A program made the translations under genes and the position numbers. Below are positions 7,708 through 15,168 of a DNA stretch of 18,395 bases, one piece after another. The notes under the pieces were generated by a model, which was not told the origin of the DNA, made no database searches, and saw nothing but the letters and a program-made list of their open reading frames with translations. Each line of letters begins with the position of its first letter. The first letter of the stretch is position 1. The stretch comes from Treponema sp. (lineage in GTDB: Bacteria > Spirochaetota > Spirochaetia > Treponematales > Treponemataceae): contig JAFLSP010000017.1 in NCBI GenBank assembly GCA_022510885.1, positions 1 through 18,395 of the forward strand. Reading direction: 5' to 3'.

Positions 7708-9218
7708 TCCTCCGCGCGCGTGAGGTCTTGTGCGAACGTGAGCGCGGGCTTGGCAATCGTGGCGTTGAGCGGGCTGTCGGCAAGGAAATCGCCGTGCAGG
7801 TCAAGGTCGCCGCCCGAGACGACGCGCACGCGCACGAGCCGTCCCGTCTGCACGGCGGCGGATGCCGTTCTGTCGCTGCGGTCGTAGCGGATGACCACGC
7901 TGCCGTCCACTTCCGGTGCCTGAAACCAGGCGCGCCCGATTGCAATGCCTTCGTCGTCCGCCGCGTCGCGCGGCGCGAGGACCTCCTCCACCAGCACGTC
8001 GTAGTCTTTGCCGATGCGCCGCGCAAGACGACGGCGCGTCACCTCCGCCTGAAGCGCGGTGAGTGCGGCGGCGCGCTCGCGCGCGACCTTTGCGGGAACG
8101 TGCGGCCTGAGCGTGGCGGCGGGCGTTCCCTCTTCCTTGCTGTACGGAAAACAGCCGCTCCAGTCCGCCTCGATGGCGCGCAGAAAATCCTGCGTTCGCC
8201 GCGCCGCTTCGTCCGTCTCGCCGGGAAAACCCGTGAGGAAGGTGGTGCGGATTGCCGCGTCGGGGAACGCGGCGCGAATCTGCGCGACGAGGTTTTGGTA
8301 GCCCTGCGCCGTGCCGACGCGGTGCATCGCGCGAATCGTCGCGTCGTCGCCGCTCTGGAACGGGATGTCAAAATACGGAAGCAGGCGGCCGTCGCTCTTG
8401 ATGACCGGCAGGATGTCCGCGTTGAAATGGTCGGGGTGGATGTACAGCAGGCGGACGCGGAACGTGCCGCTCAGCGCGGAAATGCGTTTGAGCAAGGTGC
8501 AAAGACCGCTTTCGGACGCGCCGCCCGCGTCCTCTTCCGCCGCGCCCGGCGTTCCGTGAGGAAGATGCGTGCGCCCCGTGCCGAACACGTTGTCGTCCGC
8601 GCCCGTGCCATACGCCGCCAAGTCCTGTCCAATCAGGTTGATTTCGTACACGCCTTTTGCGACAAGCGACGTGATTTCCGCAAGGATGTCGTCGGCGGGG
8701 CGGCTGCGCAGGTGGCCGCGAATGAGGGGAATGGCACAGAACGAGCAGCGGTTGTTGCAGCCTTCGGTAATCTTCACGTAGGCCGCGCCCGCAAAGGAAA
8801 GCAGCACGTCGCGGTCGCCGCCGCACACGCCGTTCTGCGCGGGAACGAGGACGGTTCGCTTGCCTTCCATGAGCGGCTCGACAATCTTGTCCAACTGCGC
8901 GATGTCGCCATTGCCAAAGATGCCGTCCGCTTCGGGCAGCTGCTCCGCCAAGTCTGCGGCGTAGCGTTCGGCAAGGCAGCCCGCAAGCAGGATTTTCGCG
9001 TCCGGATAGCGCTCGCGCGCGCTCATCACGGCGTTGAGGCTTTCGGTCTTCGCGCTTTCGATGAATCCGCAGGAATTGACGATAATCAGGTCCGCGTCGT
9101 CCGCACGGAACGTCTGCGTGTAGCCTTTCCTGCGGAGCAAGGAGACCATCAGCTCGCCGTCCACCTGGTTCTTTGCGCAGCCGTGCTGGTCGATGAAAAA
9201 CGTGTATGCCTGTGCCAT
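7704..9218 (-). CDS. rimO: Ribosomal protein S12 methylthiotransferase RimO (radical SAM)
   Basis: RimO adds a methylthio group to an aspartate of ribosomal protein S12 using two iron-sulfur clusters. The N-terminal MTTase domain carries the RimO-type GCAKNQVDGELM (13-24), with cluster cysteines C14, C50 and C81. The radical SAM motif EGCNNRCSFC gives C154, C158 and C161, followed by AIPLIRGHLRSR. The TRAM domain occupies about the last 70-100 residues. GCAKN-VD distinguishes it from the tRNA enzymes MiaB and MtaB. At 504 residues it is longer than the usual 430-450. The excess is mainly a Gly/Ala/acidic insertion at about 205-238, between QDLAAYG and the LLKRIS helix. It starts 11 bases after the rodZ-like stop, with only a weak GGTG as ribosome binding site, and its stop overlaps the uvrD ATG. 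Confidence 0.93.
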   Translation of the reverse strand: MAQAYTFFIDQHGCAKNQVDGELMVSLLRRKGYTQTFRADDADLIIVNSCGFIESAKTESLNAVMSARERYPDAKILLAGCLAERYAADLAEQLPEADGIFGNGDIAQLDKIVEPLMEGKRTVLVPAQNGVCGGDRDVLLSFAGAAYVKITEGCNNRCSFCAIPLIRGHLRSRPADDILAEITSLVAKGVYEINLIGQDLAAYGTGADDNVFGTGRTHLPHGTPGAAEEDAGGASESGLCTLLKRISALSGTFRVRLLYIHPDHFNADILPVIKSDGRLLPYFDIPFQSGDDATIRAMHRVGTAQGYQNLVAQIRAAFPDAAIRTTFLTGFPGETDEAARRTQDFLRAIEADWSGCFPYSKEEGTPAATLRPHVPAKVARERAAALTALQAEVTRRRLARRIGKDYDVLVEEVLAPRDAADDEGIAIGRAWFQAPEVDGSVVIRYDRSDRTASAAVQTGRLVRVRVVSGGDLDLHGDFLADSPLNATIAKPALTFAQDLTRAEE

Positions 9219-9229
9219 GCCGACACCGC

Positions 9230-10321
9230 TCAGTCAATCGACATGACAACCACTTTGTAGCGGCCGTCTGTGTCCTTTATCCAGCGGATGTCCTCGGCGA
9301 TGACTTCGCCCGCCTTTGAAACGGCAAGGTCGTAGGTCTTGCCGTCGGCGATAATCTGCATTTTCGCGAGGTTGCCGTTGGAAACCCACAAGCGCACCAT
9401 GTTGCTCGCCGTTATAGTCACCACGTCGCCGCTGCCAAAATAATCCTCGATGGTGTCCTTGCGGTCGGGACGGTAGCGGAACAGGCAGCCGGCGCGGAAG
9501 GACACGTTGAGCGTGAAGGGATACGCGCGGTTGTCCTCAAAGATGACGGTGCGCTCCTGTCCTTGCGGCAGCGACTCGGCATTCAGGATGTCGGTGTCCT
9601 TTGTCGTGGCGAACGCCGTTCCGCCGTCGCTCTTGAGCATGATGCGCACTTCCGCGCCGCGCTCGGTCTCGCTCGTCGAAACGTCCGACACGTACACAAT
9701 CATCTCCGGCACGGAATCGCCGTCTACGTCAACTTCCCGTTCTTCCGCAAGGTCGATGAACTGTATGCCGACCGGCGTTTCGATGCCGAGTGAGCCGCGC
9801 GATGCCTGCGCCACGGTCAGCACGACATTTCCGTGCCTCGTGCCCAGTAAAAGCTGGTCGCCCTTGTATACCCGCCGCGCGAGCGGTTGGTCGCCTAGCT
9901 CGTACTGGGCGTTCTCCACCTGATTGCGTCTGGCAAGCTCTCGTGCGGGGTCGTTCATGTAGCGGCGGTAAAAGAAAACGGACAGGAACGCCACCGCGCC
10001 CACGAACAGAACGCCCATGACGACAATCGTGGGGACAATCCAGCGCGGACGGTGCTTGATGAGCAAGCCTTCGGGCACGGGCGACATCTGCAAGGTCTTC
10101 GCGCGGTACAGACCGTTCAGTTTCTCTTTGTCCAGACCCAAATAGTCGGCGTAGTTGCGCAGAAAGCCGACCAAATACGCCTCGCCGGGCAGACGGTCGG
10201 TCGCCTCCTCTTCCAAGGCCTCCAGATACCTGCTGGCAATCGTCGTCTCACGCGAAACCGTCTCGAAATCAAGCCCTTTGGCAAGGCGGGCTTCTTTTAG
10301 CAGTGCGCCGTAACTTTCCAT
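9230..10321 (-). CDS. rodZ: RodZ-like protein: cytoplasmic helix-turn-helix, one membrane helix, periplasmic DUF4115-like domain
   Basis: The 363-residue protein begins with an HTH domain (about 3-75) with the RodZ/HTH_25 pattern: GALLKEARLAKGLDFETVSR, then IASRYLEALE and LPGEAYLVGFLRNYADYLGL. A basic stretch (KHRPR) leads into a single membrane helix at about 95-117. The rest is a periplasmic beta-rich region whose end (VVTITASNMVRLWVSNGN onward) resembles the DUF4115 domain of RodZ. RodZ links MreB to the wall-building complex and affects cell shape. Here the periplasmic part is about 245 residues, longer than the C-terminal domain alone, and the middle portion is unassigned. Its start lies 6 bases after the lolA stop, with GGAG 9 bases before the ATG. 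No mreB is in the window, so RodZ function rests on architecture. Confidence 0.8.
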   Translation of the reverse strand: MESYGALLKEARLAKGLDFETVSRETTIASRYLEALEEEATDRLPGEAYLVGFLRNYADYLGLDKEKLNGLYRAKTLQMSPVPEGLLIKHRPRWIVPTIVVMGVLFVGAVAFLSVFFYRRYMNDPARELARRNQVENAQYELGDQPLARRVYKGDQLLLGTRHGNVVLTVAQASRGSLGIETPVGIQFIDLAEEREVDVDGDSVPEMIVYVSDVSTSETERGAEVRIMLKSDGGTAFATTKDTDILNAESLPQGQERTVIFEDNRAYPFTLNVSFRAGCLFRYRPDRKDTIEDYFGSGDVVTITASNMVRLWVSNGNLAKMQIIADGKTYDLAVSKAGEVIAEDIRWIKDTDGRYKVVVMSID

Positions 10322-10327
10322 AACTGC

Positions 10328-10999
10328 CTACTCCGAAAAGAGAAAATTGTTGTAATAGTTCGCGGACGACGGCGGGTCGTAGATAAATCGCTGGTCGGAA
10401 ATCCCCGAGTTGAGGACGTAGTTCGTAAAACTGAAGCTGAACGTCTCGCCCTGCGGCGTGACCGCCTCTATCCTGCGGATGAGCTTTGAGTCGGGCAAAA
10501 CTGCTATGCGGATAAAGCGGAACGCCTCGCTCGTATTCCGCCGGCTCAGCACGAGTTTGACGACCATCTCCTCGCTGCCATCGTCAAGCGGCACGGCATC
10601 CTGCCCCACTTCATACGCCACGGCGTAGTAGCGGCTCATCAATGAAAGCCCCTGCGGAGTGGCAAGCCCCGCGCCGCCTGCGGACGATTTCTCCACCACT
10701 TGCTGCAGAACGGCGTCCGAGCCGGGCAGATAGACGGTGAGCGTGTCGCCGTTGTAGGTAATCACCTGGTTTTCGGGGCGAGAGAAGTCGATGCGGAGCA
10801 AGTCGGGTCGCTTGAACGAGATTTTTCCTTCCATGGTCTGCCGCCCCGCCCTGATGTCTGCCATCGCTTCGTAATCACGAATCGCACCGTACCGCGCGGA
10901 AACCGTCTGAAAAAACTCGGCGGCAGTCAGAATGGACTGCGCGTTTGCCAGCGCAACAGAAAAAAAAGCAAGCACGCATACAGCGAATCGTTTCTTCAT
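10328..10999 (-). CDS. lolA: LolA-like outer-membrane lipoprotein carrier protein
   Basis: This 223-residue protein starts with a clear cleavable signal peptide (MKKRFAVCVLAFFSVALANA, probable cut after residue 20) and no lipobox, so it is a soluble periplasmic protein. The mature part has the LolA pattern: a starting helix (AEFFQTVSARYGAI), then MEGKISFKRPDLLRIDFSRP, then QVITYNGDTLTVYLP, leading into long beta strands. LolA ferries lipoproteins from the inner membrane to the outer membrane, which suits a lipoprotein-rich spirochaete. The family is divergent in sequence, so a related periplasmic lipid-binding role cannot be excluded. AAGGGT lies about 8 bases before the ATG, and a promoter stands directly upstream, making this the first gene of the lolA-rodZ-rimO-uvrD operon. 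Confidence 0.82.
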   Translation of the reverse strand: MKKRFAVCVLAFFSVALANAQSILTAAEFFQTVSARYGAIRDYEAMADIRAGRQTMEGKISFKRPDLLRIDFSRPENQVITYNGDTLTVYLPGSDAVLQQVVEKSSAGGAGLATPQGLSLMSRYYAVAYEVGQDAVPLDDGSEEMVVKLVLSRRNTSEAFRFIRIAVLPDSKLIRRIEAVTPQGETFSFSFTNYVLNSGISDQRFIYDPPSSANYYNNFLFSE

Positions 11000-11022
11000 A
11001 GTATGTGACCCTTCAAACCGTT

Positions 11023-11051
11023 ATCATAATTCATCTTGCGCGAATATGCAA
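11023..11051 (-). promoter_or_regulatory. Sigma70-type promoter for the lolA operon
   Basis: On the minus strand TTGCAT (11051-11046) and TATGAT (11028-11023) are exactly 17 bases apart, with five of six matches at -10 and three of six at -35. The site lies in the 63-base gap between the ftsH stop and the lolA ATG, so lolA and the genes after it can be transcribed independently of ftsH. Confidence 0.6.
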
Positions 11052-11062
11052 TGCCGTGCCGT

Positions 11063-13129
11063 TCACGCATCGCCCGTTTCCTGCACGGAGGGCGAAGCCG
11101 CGTCGCGCTCCGCGGCGGGGGATTTCTCCGCCGTCTCCTGCGGGAAGCCCGCGTCGGCAAGCATCTGGTAGAATTCCTTGCCCTCCAGCGTCTCAATCTC
11201 GATGAGCCGGGACGACACGCGGTCGAGCAAGGCTTTCTTGTCGGTCAGCAGGGCAAGCACGGCATCGTACCGCTCGCCGATGACGCGCGCGATTTCCTCG
11301 TCGATGAAGCGCTGCGACTCCTCGCTGTACTCGCGGACAAGGTTCGGTTCGCCGCCACGGTTGCCGAGTACGCCGCGCCCGAGCGTCATGTTCTTGAATT
11401 TCCCGCTCATGCCGTAATCGGTAATCATGCTCTTTACGATGTCCGTGGCGCGCGCGATGTCGTTCGATGCGCCGGTAGAAATGTCGCCGAGCATCACTTC
11501 CTCCGCCGCGCGCCCGCCCATCAGGCTGTCCACCTCGCTCATCATGTCCGCGCGTGTCTGGAAGTGCTTTTCCTCTTCCTCGCGGTACTGCGTGAACCCG
11601 CCCACGCCGTGCGAGCGCGGCACGACGGTAATCTTGTTGACGGGCGTATGCCCGGGCGTGAACGCGGCGACGAGCGCGTGTCCCGTCTCGTGCACGGCGA
11701 CAAGGCGCATTTCCTTTTCGTTTTCCTTGCGCGTCTTTTTCTTCAGACCGATGCTCACCTTGTCAATCGCCTCGTTGAAGTCGAACATGCTCACTTTCGC
11801 GCGGCCGTTGCGCACCGCAAGCAGCGCCGCCTCGTTCACCACGTTCGCCAAATCCGCGCCCGCAAAGCCCGTGGTGCCGTGCGCAAGCGAGTTGAAGTCC
11901 ACGTCGTCGCCCAGTTTGACGTTCTTCGCGTGGATTCTCAGGATTTCCTCGCGCCCCTTCACGTCGGGACGCTCCACGGGCACCTGCCGGTCAAAGCGGC
12001 CGGGACGCAAGAGCGCGGGGTCAAGCACGTCCGCGCGGTTCGTCGCCGCAAGGATAATCAAGCCTTTTTCGTTGTCAAAGCCGTCCATCTCCACGAGCAG
12101 CTGGTTCAGCGTCTGCTCGCGCTCGTCGTTGCTCGAAAGGCTGTTCATGCGGCTTTTGCCAATCGCGTCGATTTCATCAATAAATATGATGCACGGGGCT
12201 TTTTCGCGCGCCTGCTTGAACAGGTCGCGCACACGGCTTGCGCCCACGCCCACAAAGACTTCCACAAAGTCCGAGCCGCTGATGCGGAAAAACGGTACGC
12301 CCGCCTCGCCCGCCACCGCGCGCGCGAGCAGCGTCTTTCCCGTTCCCGGCGGCCCGACGAGCAGCACGCCCTTGGGAATCTTGCCGCCGATGTCGGTGTA
12401 TTTTTTCGGCTGCTTCAGAAAATCGACCACCTCGACCAGTTCTTCCTTCGCCTCGTCCACGCCGGCAACGTCGGCAAAGCGCGTCTTCACCTTGCCTTCG
12501 TCCACTGCCTTGTTGCGCGAGCCGCCGCCGCCAAAAATCGAGCCCATGCCGCCGATTCCGCCGCCCATCCGCCGGAACAGGAAGATGTACATCAAAAAAA
12601 TGATGCCGAACGGAACGATGAAATTGAGCAGTATGTTTATGAGATAGCCGTTCTGCTTGGGAACGAATTTGTAGTCAACGCCCTTTTCGTCCAAGAACTG
12701 GATAAAAGACGACAGCAGGATGCCCGTCGTCTTATAGACGTGCCGGGTCGGTTCTGCCTGCCGTGAGCGCGTAATGGGGAACAGGCTGAACGGCGTTTGC
12801 GTCTGCTCCTGTTCCGATGCCGGTGCTTCCGTCTCCGGCCCGTAGCCGACGAACACGCTGTCGGTCATCTCAACTTTGACAATCTCACCGTCCTCAATCA
12901 GCTGACGGAACTCGGAGAAGTCAATCATCGTGTCGGGCTTCTGCACTAAAAACACGTTGATGAAGGCGAGCGCCGCCACGATGACAAACATAATGCCCCA
13001 GAACGGGAAGCGCGGCGGCTTGTCGCCTTTCTTGCGGTCATCGTCCGGGTCGGTGGAAAACCTGAAAAAGCTGTACGGGTCGTGGTCGTCCTTTCTGTTC
13101 GGTTTCTTGTCGTCGTTCTCTTCGCTCAT
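11063..13129 (-). CDS. ftsH: ATP-dependent zinc metalloprotease FtsH
   Basis: FtsH is the membrane AAA+ protease that degrades damaged membrane proteins and short-lived regulators. From the ATG at 13129 it has 688 residues: a charged cytoplasmic N-terminus (1-40), TM1 (about 43-62), a periplasmic domain (63-162) and TM2 (about 163-185). The AAA+ module has Walker A GPPGTGKT (259-266), Walker [12 protein letters not shown] (D318, E319) and the second region of homology around [20 protein letters not shown]. The protease domain has HETGH (H480, E481, H484), with D557 (SNDIAR) as the likely third ligand. The C-terminal 30 residues are low complexity. The open frame extends upstream to 13300, but that stretch overlaps the promoter and resembles no FtsH N-terminus. 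AAGGA four bases before 13129 supports the shorter start. It is transcribed alone, divergent from fliS. Confidence 0.97.
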   Translation of the reverse strand: MSEENDDKKPNRKDDHDPYSFFRFSTDPDDDRKKGDKPPRFPFWGIMFVIVAALAFINVFLVQKPDTMIDFSEFRQLIEDGEIVKVEMTDSVFVGYGPETEAPASEQEQTQTPFSLFPITRSRQAEPTRHVYKTTGILLSSFIQFLDEKGVDYKFVPKQNGYLINILLNFIVPFGIIFLMYIFLFRRMGGGIGGMGSIFGGGGSRNKAVDEGKVKTRFADVAGVDEAKEELVEVVDFLKQPKKYTDIGGKIPKGVLLVGPPGTGKTLLARAVAGEAGVPFFRISGSDFVEVFVGVGASRVRDLFKQAREKAPCIIFIDEIDAIGKSRMNSLSSNDEREQTLNQLLVEMDGFDNEKGLIILAATNRADVLDPALLRPGRFDRQVPVERPDVKGREEILRIHAKNVKLGDDVDFNSLAHGTTGFAGADLANVVNEAALLAVRNGRAKVSMFDFNEAIDKVSIGLKKKTRKENEKEMRLVAVHETGHALVAAFTPGHTPVNKITVVPRSHGVGGFTQYREEEEKHFQTRADMMSEVDSLMGGRAAEEVMLGDISTGASNDIARATDIVKSMITDYGMSGKFKNMTLGRGVLGNRGGEPNLVREYSEESQRFIDEEIARVIGERYDAVLALLTDKKALLDRVSSRLIEIETLEGKEFYQMLADAGFPQETAEKSPAAERDAASPSVQETGDA

Positions 13130-13162
13130 AGAATCCTTCGCGGGCAAAAATACTGCCCTGCC

Positions 13163-13191
13163 AGTATACGAAATTTCCGACAAATAGTCGA
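13163..13191 (-). promoter_or_regulatory. Sigma70-type promoter for ftsH with short 5'-leader hairpin
   Basis: On the minus strand TCGACT (13191-13186) and TATACT (13168-13163) are 17 bases apart, matching four and five of six consensus positions. The predicted start is near 13156. A small hairpin, GGGCA with TGCCC at 13158-13142 and a 7-base loop, would lie at the very 5' end of the transcript, ahead of the AAGGA ribosome binding site. Confidence 0.55.
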
Positions 13192-13272
13192 TAACTCCAC
13201 GCTTTTTCGTCAAGATTTTTGGGGCGTTTCCGAAAATCTGAATGGAGAACCGACACGCGCACGGAGGTACAG

Positions 13273-13716
13273 ATGGGATTTCAGAACGCTTATTCGGCAT
13301 ACCAGAACACGGCGGTCAAGACGGCGAGCCAAGGAAAACTGGTTGTCTTGCTGTACGAAGGAGCAATCCGGCAGCTTACGGCAGCGGAAAAATGCTTTGA
13401 CCCCGCCACGGACAAGGTACCCGCGCACGAAATCGAGACGTTCGGTAATCATATCATGAAGGCGCAGGAAATCATCGGGGAGTTGCAGACCTCGCTCGAC
13501 ATGGACAAGGGCGGGCAGATTGCGCAGAACCTGATGTCGCTCTACGTGTACTTCAACCGTGAACTGATGGAAGCGAACATCAGCAAGGACAGAAAGAAGC
13601 TCAGTTTCGTGCATACGATGCTGAGCCAGCTTGCCGAGGCGTGGGAGACGGCGGCAAGCAACACGTCAAACGCATCTGCCGCGACTGCGCGCCCGACACT
13701 GAACATCACCGGCTAG
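13273..13716 (+). CDS. fliS: Flagellar export chaperone FliS
   Basis: The 147-residue protein opens with [18 protein letters not shown] and then [15 protein letters not shown] (about 21-35), the signature of FliS. FliS is a four-helix cytoplasmic chaperone that binds the C-terminus of flagellin and prevents early polymerisation. In spirochaetes its clients would be the periplasmic flagellar filament proteins. The remaining helices ([20 protein letters not shown] and [20 protein letters not shown]) fit the family, and the last 20 residues are a Ser/Thr/Ala-rich tail. The ATG at 13273 is chosen because GGAGG sits 5 bases upstream. An earlier in-frame TTG at 13219 has no such site. It is followed 10 bases later by the flgN-like gene, whose ribosome binding site overlaps the fliS stop. 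I found no convincing sigma70 promoter. A weak sigma28-like -10 (GTCGATAA, 13187-13194) lies upstream. Confidence 0.93.
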   Translation: MGFQNAYSAYQNTAVKTASQGKLVVLLYEGAIRQLTAAEKCFDPATDKVPAHEIETFGNHIMKAQEIIGELQTSLDMDKGGQIAQNLMSLYVYFNRELMEANISKDRKKLSFVHTMLSQLAEAWETAASNTSNASAATARPTLNITG

Positions 13717-13726
13717 AGGGAATATT

Positions 13727-14221
13727 ATGGAACAGACATTGGCACAGCAGGAACTTGACGAGCGCGTGGCGATTCTTCGGCGTTTCAGGAGTTTGCTTGA
13801 AGAGCAGCGGAACAAATTCCGCGAGTATCTGCGCGTACTGGAAAAACAGCAGGACAAAATCACGGAAGACGACGGCGACGGGCTTACGGCGCACGCCGAG
13901 CTTGAGACGCAGATTCTGCAAAGCATCGCGGGACTGCAAAAGGTCATCGAGCCGATGCAGTCGCTGTATCAGACCGTGGCGGGCAGCATTTCCGCAGCGG
14001 ACAACGCGAGCGTGGCGCGCGTGCAGAGCGATTTGGAAAGCATCCAGCGGCAGGTGCTCGCGCAGAACGAGAAGAACCGCAAACTGCTGCGCGCGCACAT
14101 CAACCAAATCCGCGCGCAGCTGGACACGCTGATGCAGAACAATCCGTACCGCGGCCGGCGCAGCGTCTATGCGGAGAACGCCGTCGTTATGCCGGGCAAC
14201 ATGGTCGCCGTAGAGGCCTAA
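13727..14221 (+). CDS. flgN: FlgN-like flagellar chaperone (coiled-coil protein)
   Basis: This 164-residue protein is nearly all helix, with heptad-like stretches at about 5-50 (LDERVAILRRFRSLLEEQRN, then KFREYLRVLEKQQDKI) and 95-135 (VARVQSDLESIQRQVLAQNE, then KNRKLLRAHINQIRAQL). Length, helical content and its place after fliS match FlgN, the chaperone for hook-filament junction proteins FlgK and FlgL. The end NPYRGRRSVYAENAVVMPGN is not helical and resembles the short C-terminal tail seen in FlgN proteins. The family is weakly conserved, so this rests on architecture and context. GAGGG six bases before the ATG and a 10-base gap indicate co-expression with fliS. A generic coiled-coil protein is the alternative. 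Confidence 0.7.
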   Translation: MEQTLAQQELDERVAILRRFRSLLEEQRNKFREYLRVLEKQQDKITEDDGDGLTAHAELETQILQSIAGLQKVIEPMQSLYQTVAGSISAADNASVARVQSDLESIQRQVLAQNEKNRKLLRAHINQIRAQLDTLMQNNPYRGRRSVYAENAVVMPGNMVAVEA

Positions 14222-14230
14222 CCGCGCCTT

Positions 14231-14992
14231 ATGAAAAGACGCTGGCACATCACCTACAACGCACCCGTCACGCTCACGTTCGCCATATTCTGCGCGCTCG
14301 TGCTGCTGACGGATTCGTTTTTGGGGCATCAGCTCACGCCCGCGCTGTTCACCGCGCCGGGCGCGCCGTTCGACTACCACAATCCGCTCAATTTTTTGCG
14401 CCTGCTCACGCACGTGTTCGGCCACGCGGACTGGAACCACCTGCTCGGAAACTTCGCGTTCATCCTGCTGCTCGGCCCGCTCATGGAAGAACGCTACGGC
14501 TCGCCCATGCTCGCGCTCATGATGACCATAACCGCGCTCGTGACGGGTGTCATCAACGCCTGCCTCATTCCCGCGGGGCTGCTCGGCGCGAGCGGCATCG
14601 TGTTCATGCTGATTGTGCTCGCCTCGCTTTCTACGATTGAAAAGGGCGAGATTCCCGTCTCGTTTATTTTTGTCGTCGCCATGTACATGGGGCGCGAGAT
14701 AATGAGCGGCGCGAAAACGGCGAACGTGGCGACCTTTGCCCACATCGCCGGCGGTCTGTGCGGCTCGCTGTTCGGCTTTATGATTGCGCCCAAAAAACGT
14801 GCCGCGAAAAAGTCCGACGAAACGGCACGCGCAAAAGCAAAAACGCTTTCCGGCACGGAAGAGCCGAAAACGCCGACTGGCTACGAAGCACTGCGCGAAC
14901 GCCTGCGCGCGCGGCAGGAACAGGCGCGGAACGCGAATACCGCGCACCCGGCAGACACCGCCACGACGGTCATCGGCACGATTTCACTATAA
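14231..14992 (+). CDS. Rhomboid-family intramembrane serine protease
   Basis: Rhomboids cut transmembrane segments of substrates within the bilayer. The 253-residue protein has six membrane helices in the first 187 residues. The oxyanion-site motif HLLGN (H70, N74) is followed by LLLGPLMEERYGS. The nucleophile motif GASG contains Ser121, and the catalytic His171 lies in FAHIAGGLCGSLFG. All catalytic positions are present, so an active protease is expected. After the last helix comes a 65-residue hydrophilic, Lys/Arg/Ala-rich cytoplasmic tail (about 188-253) with a helical segment YEALRERLRARQEQARN, which I do not recognise. It starts 9 bases after the flgN-like stop but lacks a clear Shine-Dalgarno sequence, so translation may be coupled to flgN. 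Its substrate is unknown. No hairpin terminator follows it. Confidence 0.92.
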   Translation: MKRRWHITYNAPVTLTFAIFCALVLLTDSFLGHQLTPALFTAPGAPFDYHNPLNFLRLLTHVFGHADWNHLLGNFAFILLLGPLMEERYGSPMLALMMTITALVTGVINACLIPAGLLGASGIVFMLIVLASLSTIEKGEIPVSFIFVVAMYMGREIMSGAKTANVATFAHIAGGLCGSLFGFMIAPKKRAAKKSDETARAKAKTLSGTEEPKTPTGYEALRERLRARQEQARNANTAHPADTATTVIGTISL

Positions 14993-15006
14993 CCATCAAG
15001 AGAATG

Positions 15007-15025
15007 CCGTTATATTTTTCACGAT
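15007..15025 (+). promoter_or_regulatory. Rex-box-like element, upstream copy
   Basis: CCGTTATATTTTTCACGAT lies 15 bases after the rhomboid stop, in an AT-rich stretch. It matches 13 of 18 positions of the established Rex operator form TTGTGAA-N4-TTCACAA when the spacer is written as ATTT. It shares 14 of 19 positions with the downstream copy at 15133-15151. Binding by the adjacent Rex-like protein is an inference. Confidence 0.4.
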
Positions 15026-15091
15026 AATTTCAATTTTACGCTTCTTTTCTCAGTTTTTCGCCTGCACACCCGAATTTTCTCCTCAGTTTGA

Positions 15092-15120
15092 TTGACCGAA
15101 CGTCGCGAAGCCGCTAGAAT
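15092..15120 (+). promoter_or_regulatory. Strong sigma70-type promoter for rex-serC-serA
   Basis: TTGACC (15092-15097) and TAGAAT (15115-15120) are exactly 17 bases apart and match five of six positions each. The region before the -35 (about 14998-15090) is AT-rich compared with the rest of the window and could act as an UP-type element. The predicted start is near 15127, giving a leader of about 40 bases to the rex ATG. Confidence 0.8.
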
Positions 15121-15133
15121 CATCGCGACGTTC
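15098..15133. promoter_or_regulatory. Perfect 11-bp inverted repeat on the rex promoter (candidate operator)
   Basis: GAACGTCGCGA (15098-15108) and TCGCGACGTTC (15123-15133) are perfect inverted copies separated by 14 bases. The left arm fills the spacer right after the -35, and the right arm covers the predicted transcript start. A dimeric protein bound here would block RNA polymerase. Arm centres are 25 bases apart. Each arm contains the palindrome TCGCGA. Autoregulation by the Rex-like protein is plausible but unproven. Confidence 0.65.
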
Positions 15134-15151
15134 CGTTATAAAAATCACAAT
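15133..15151 (+). promoter_or_regulatory. Rex-box-like element, downstream copy
   Basis: CCGTTATAAAAATCACAAT lies in the predicted rex leader. Its right half TCACAA is a perfect Rex half-site and the left half is degenerate. It begins 126 bases after the start of the upstream copy, about twelve helical turns. A 7-bp inverted repeat, GTTCCGT (15130-15136) with ACGGAAC (15153-15159), encloses it and could form a leader hairpin just before the start codon. Confidence 0.4.
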
Positions 15152-15168
15152 GACGGAACACCACGGCG

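Noticed and set aside
5299..7887. An 862-codon open frame on the plus strand opposite uvrD
   Set aside because: The composition is Arg/His-rich and shadow-like. The minus strand carries every helicase motif of UvrD in order.
13130..13300. An N-terminal extension of FtsH starting at 13300
   Set aside because: It would run through the ftsH promoter and the fliS start region, resembles no FtsH N-terminus, and a good ribosome binding site precedes 13129.
14993..15091. Rho-independent terminator after the rhomboid gene
   Set aside because: The stretch is AT-rich with several T-runs, but no stem precedes them. Only the Rex-box-like element was seen here.
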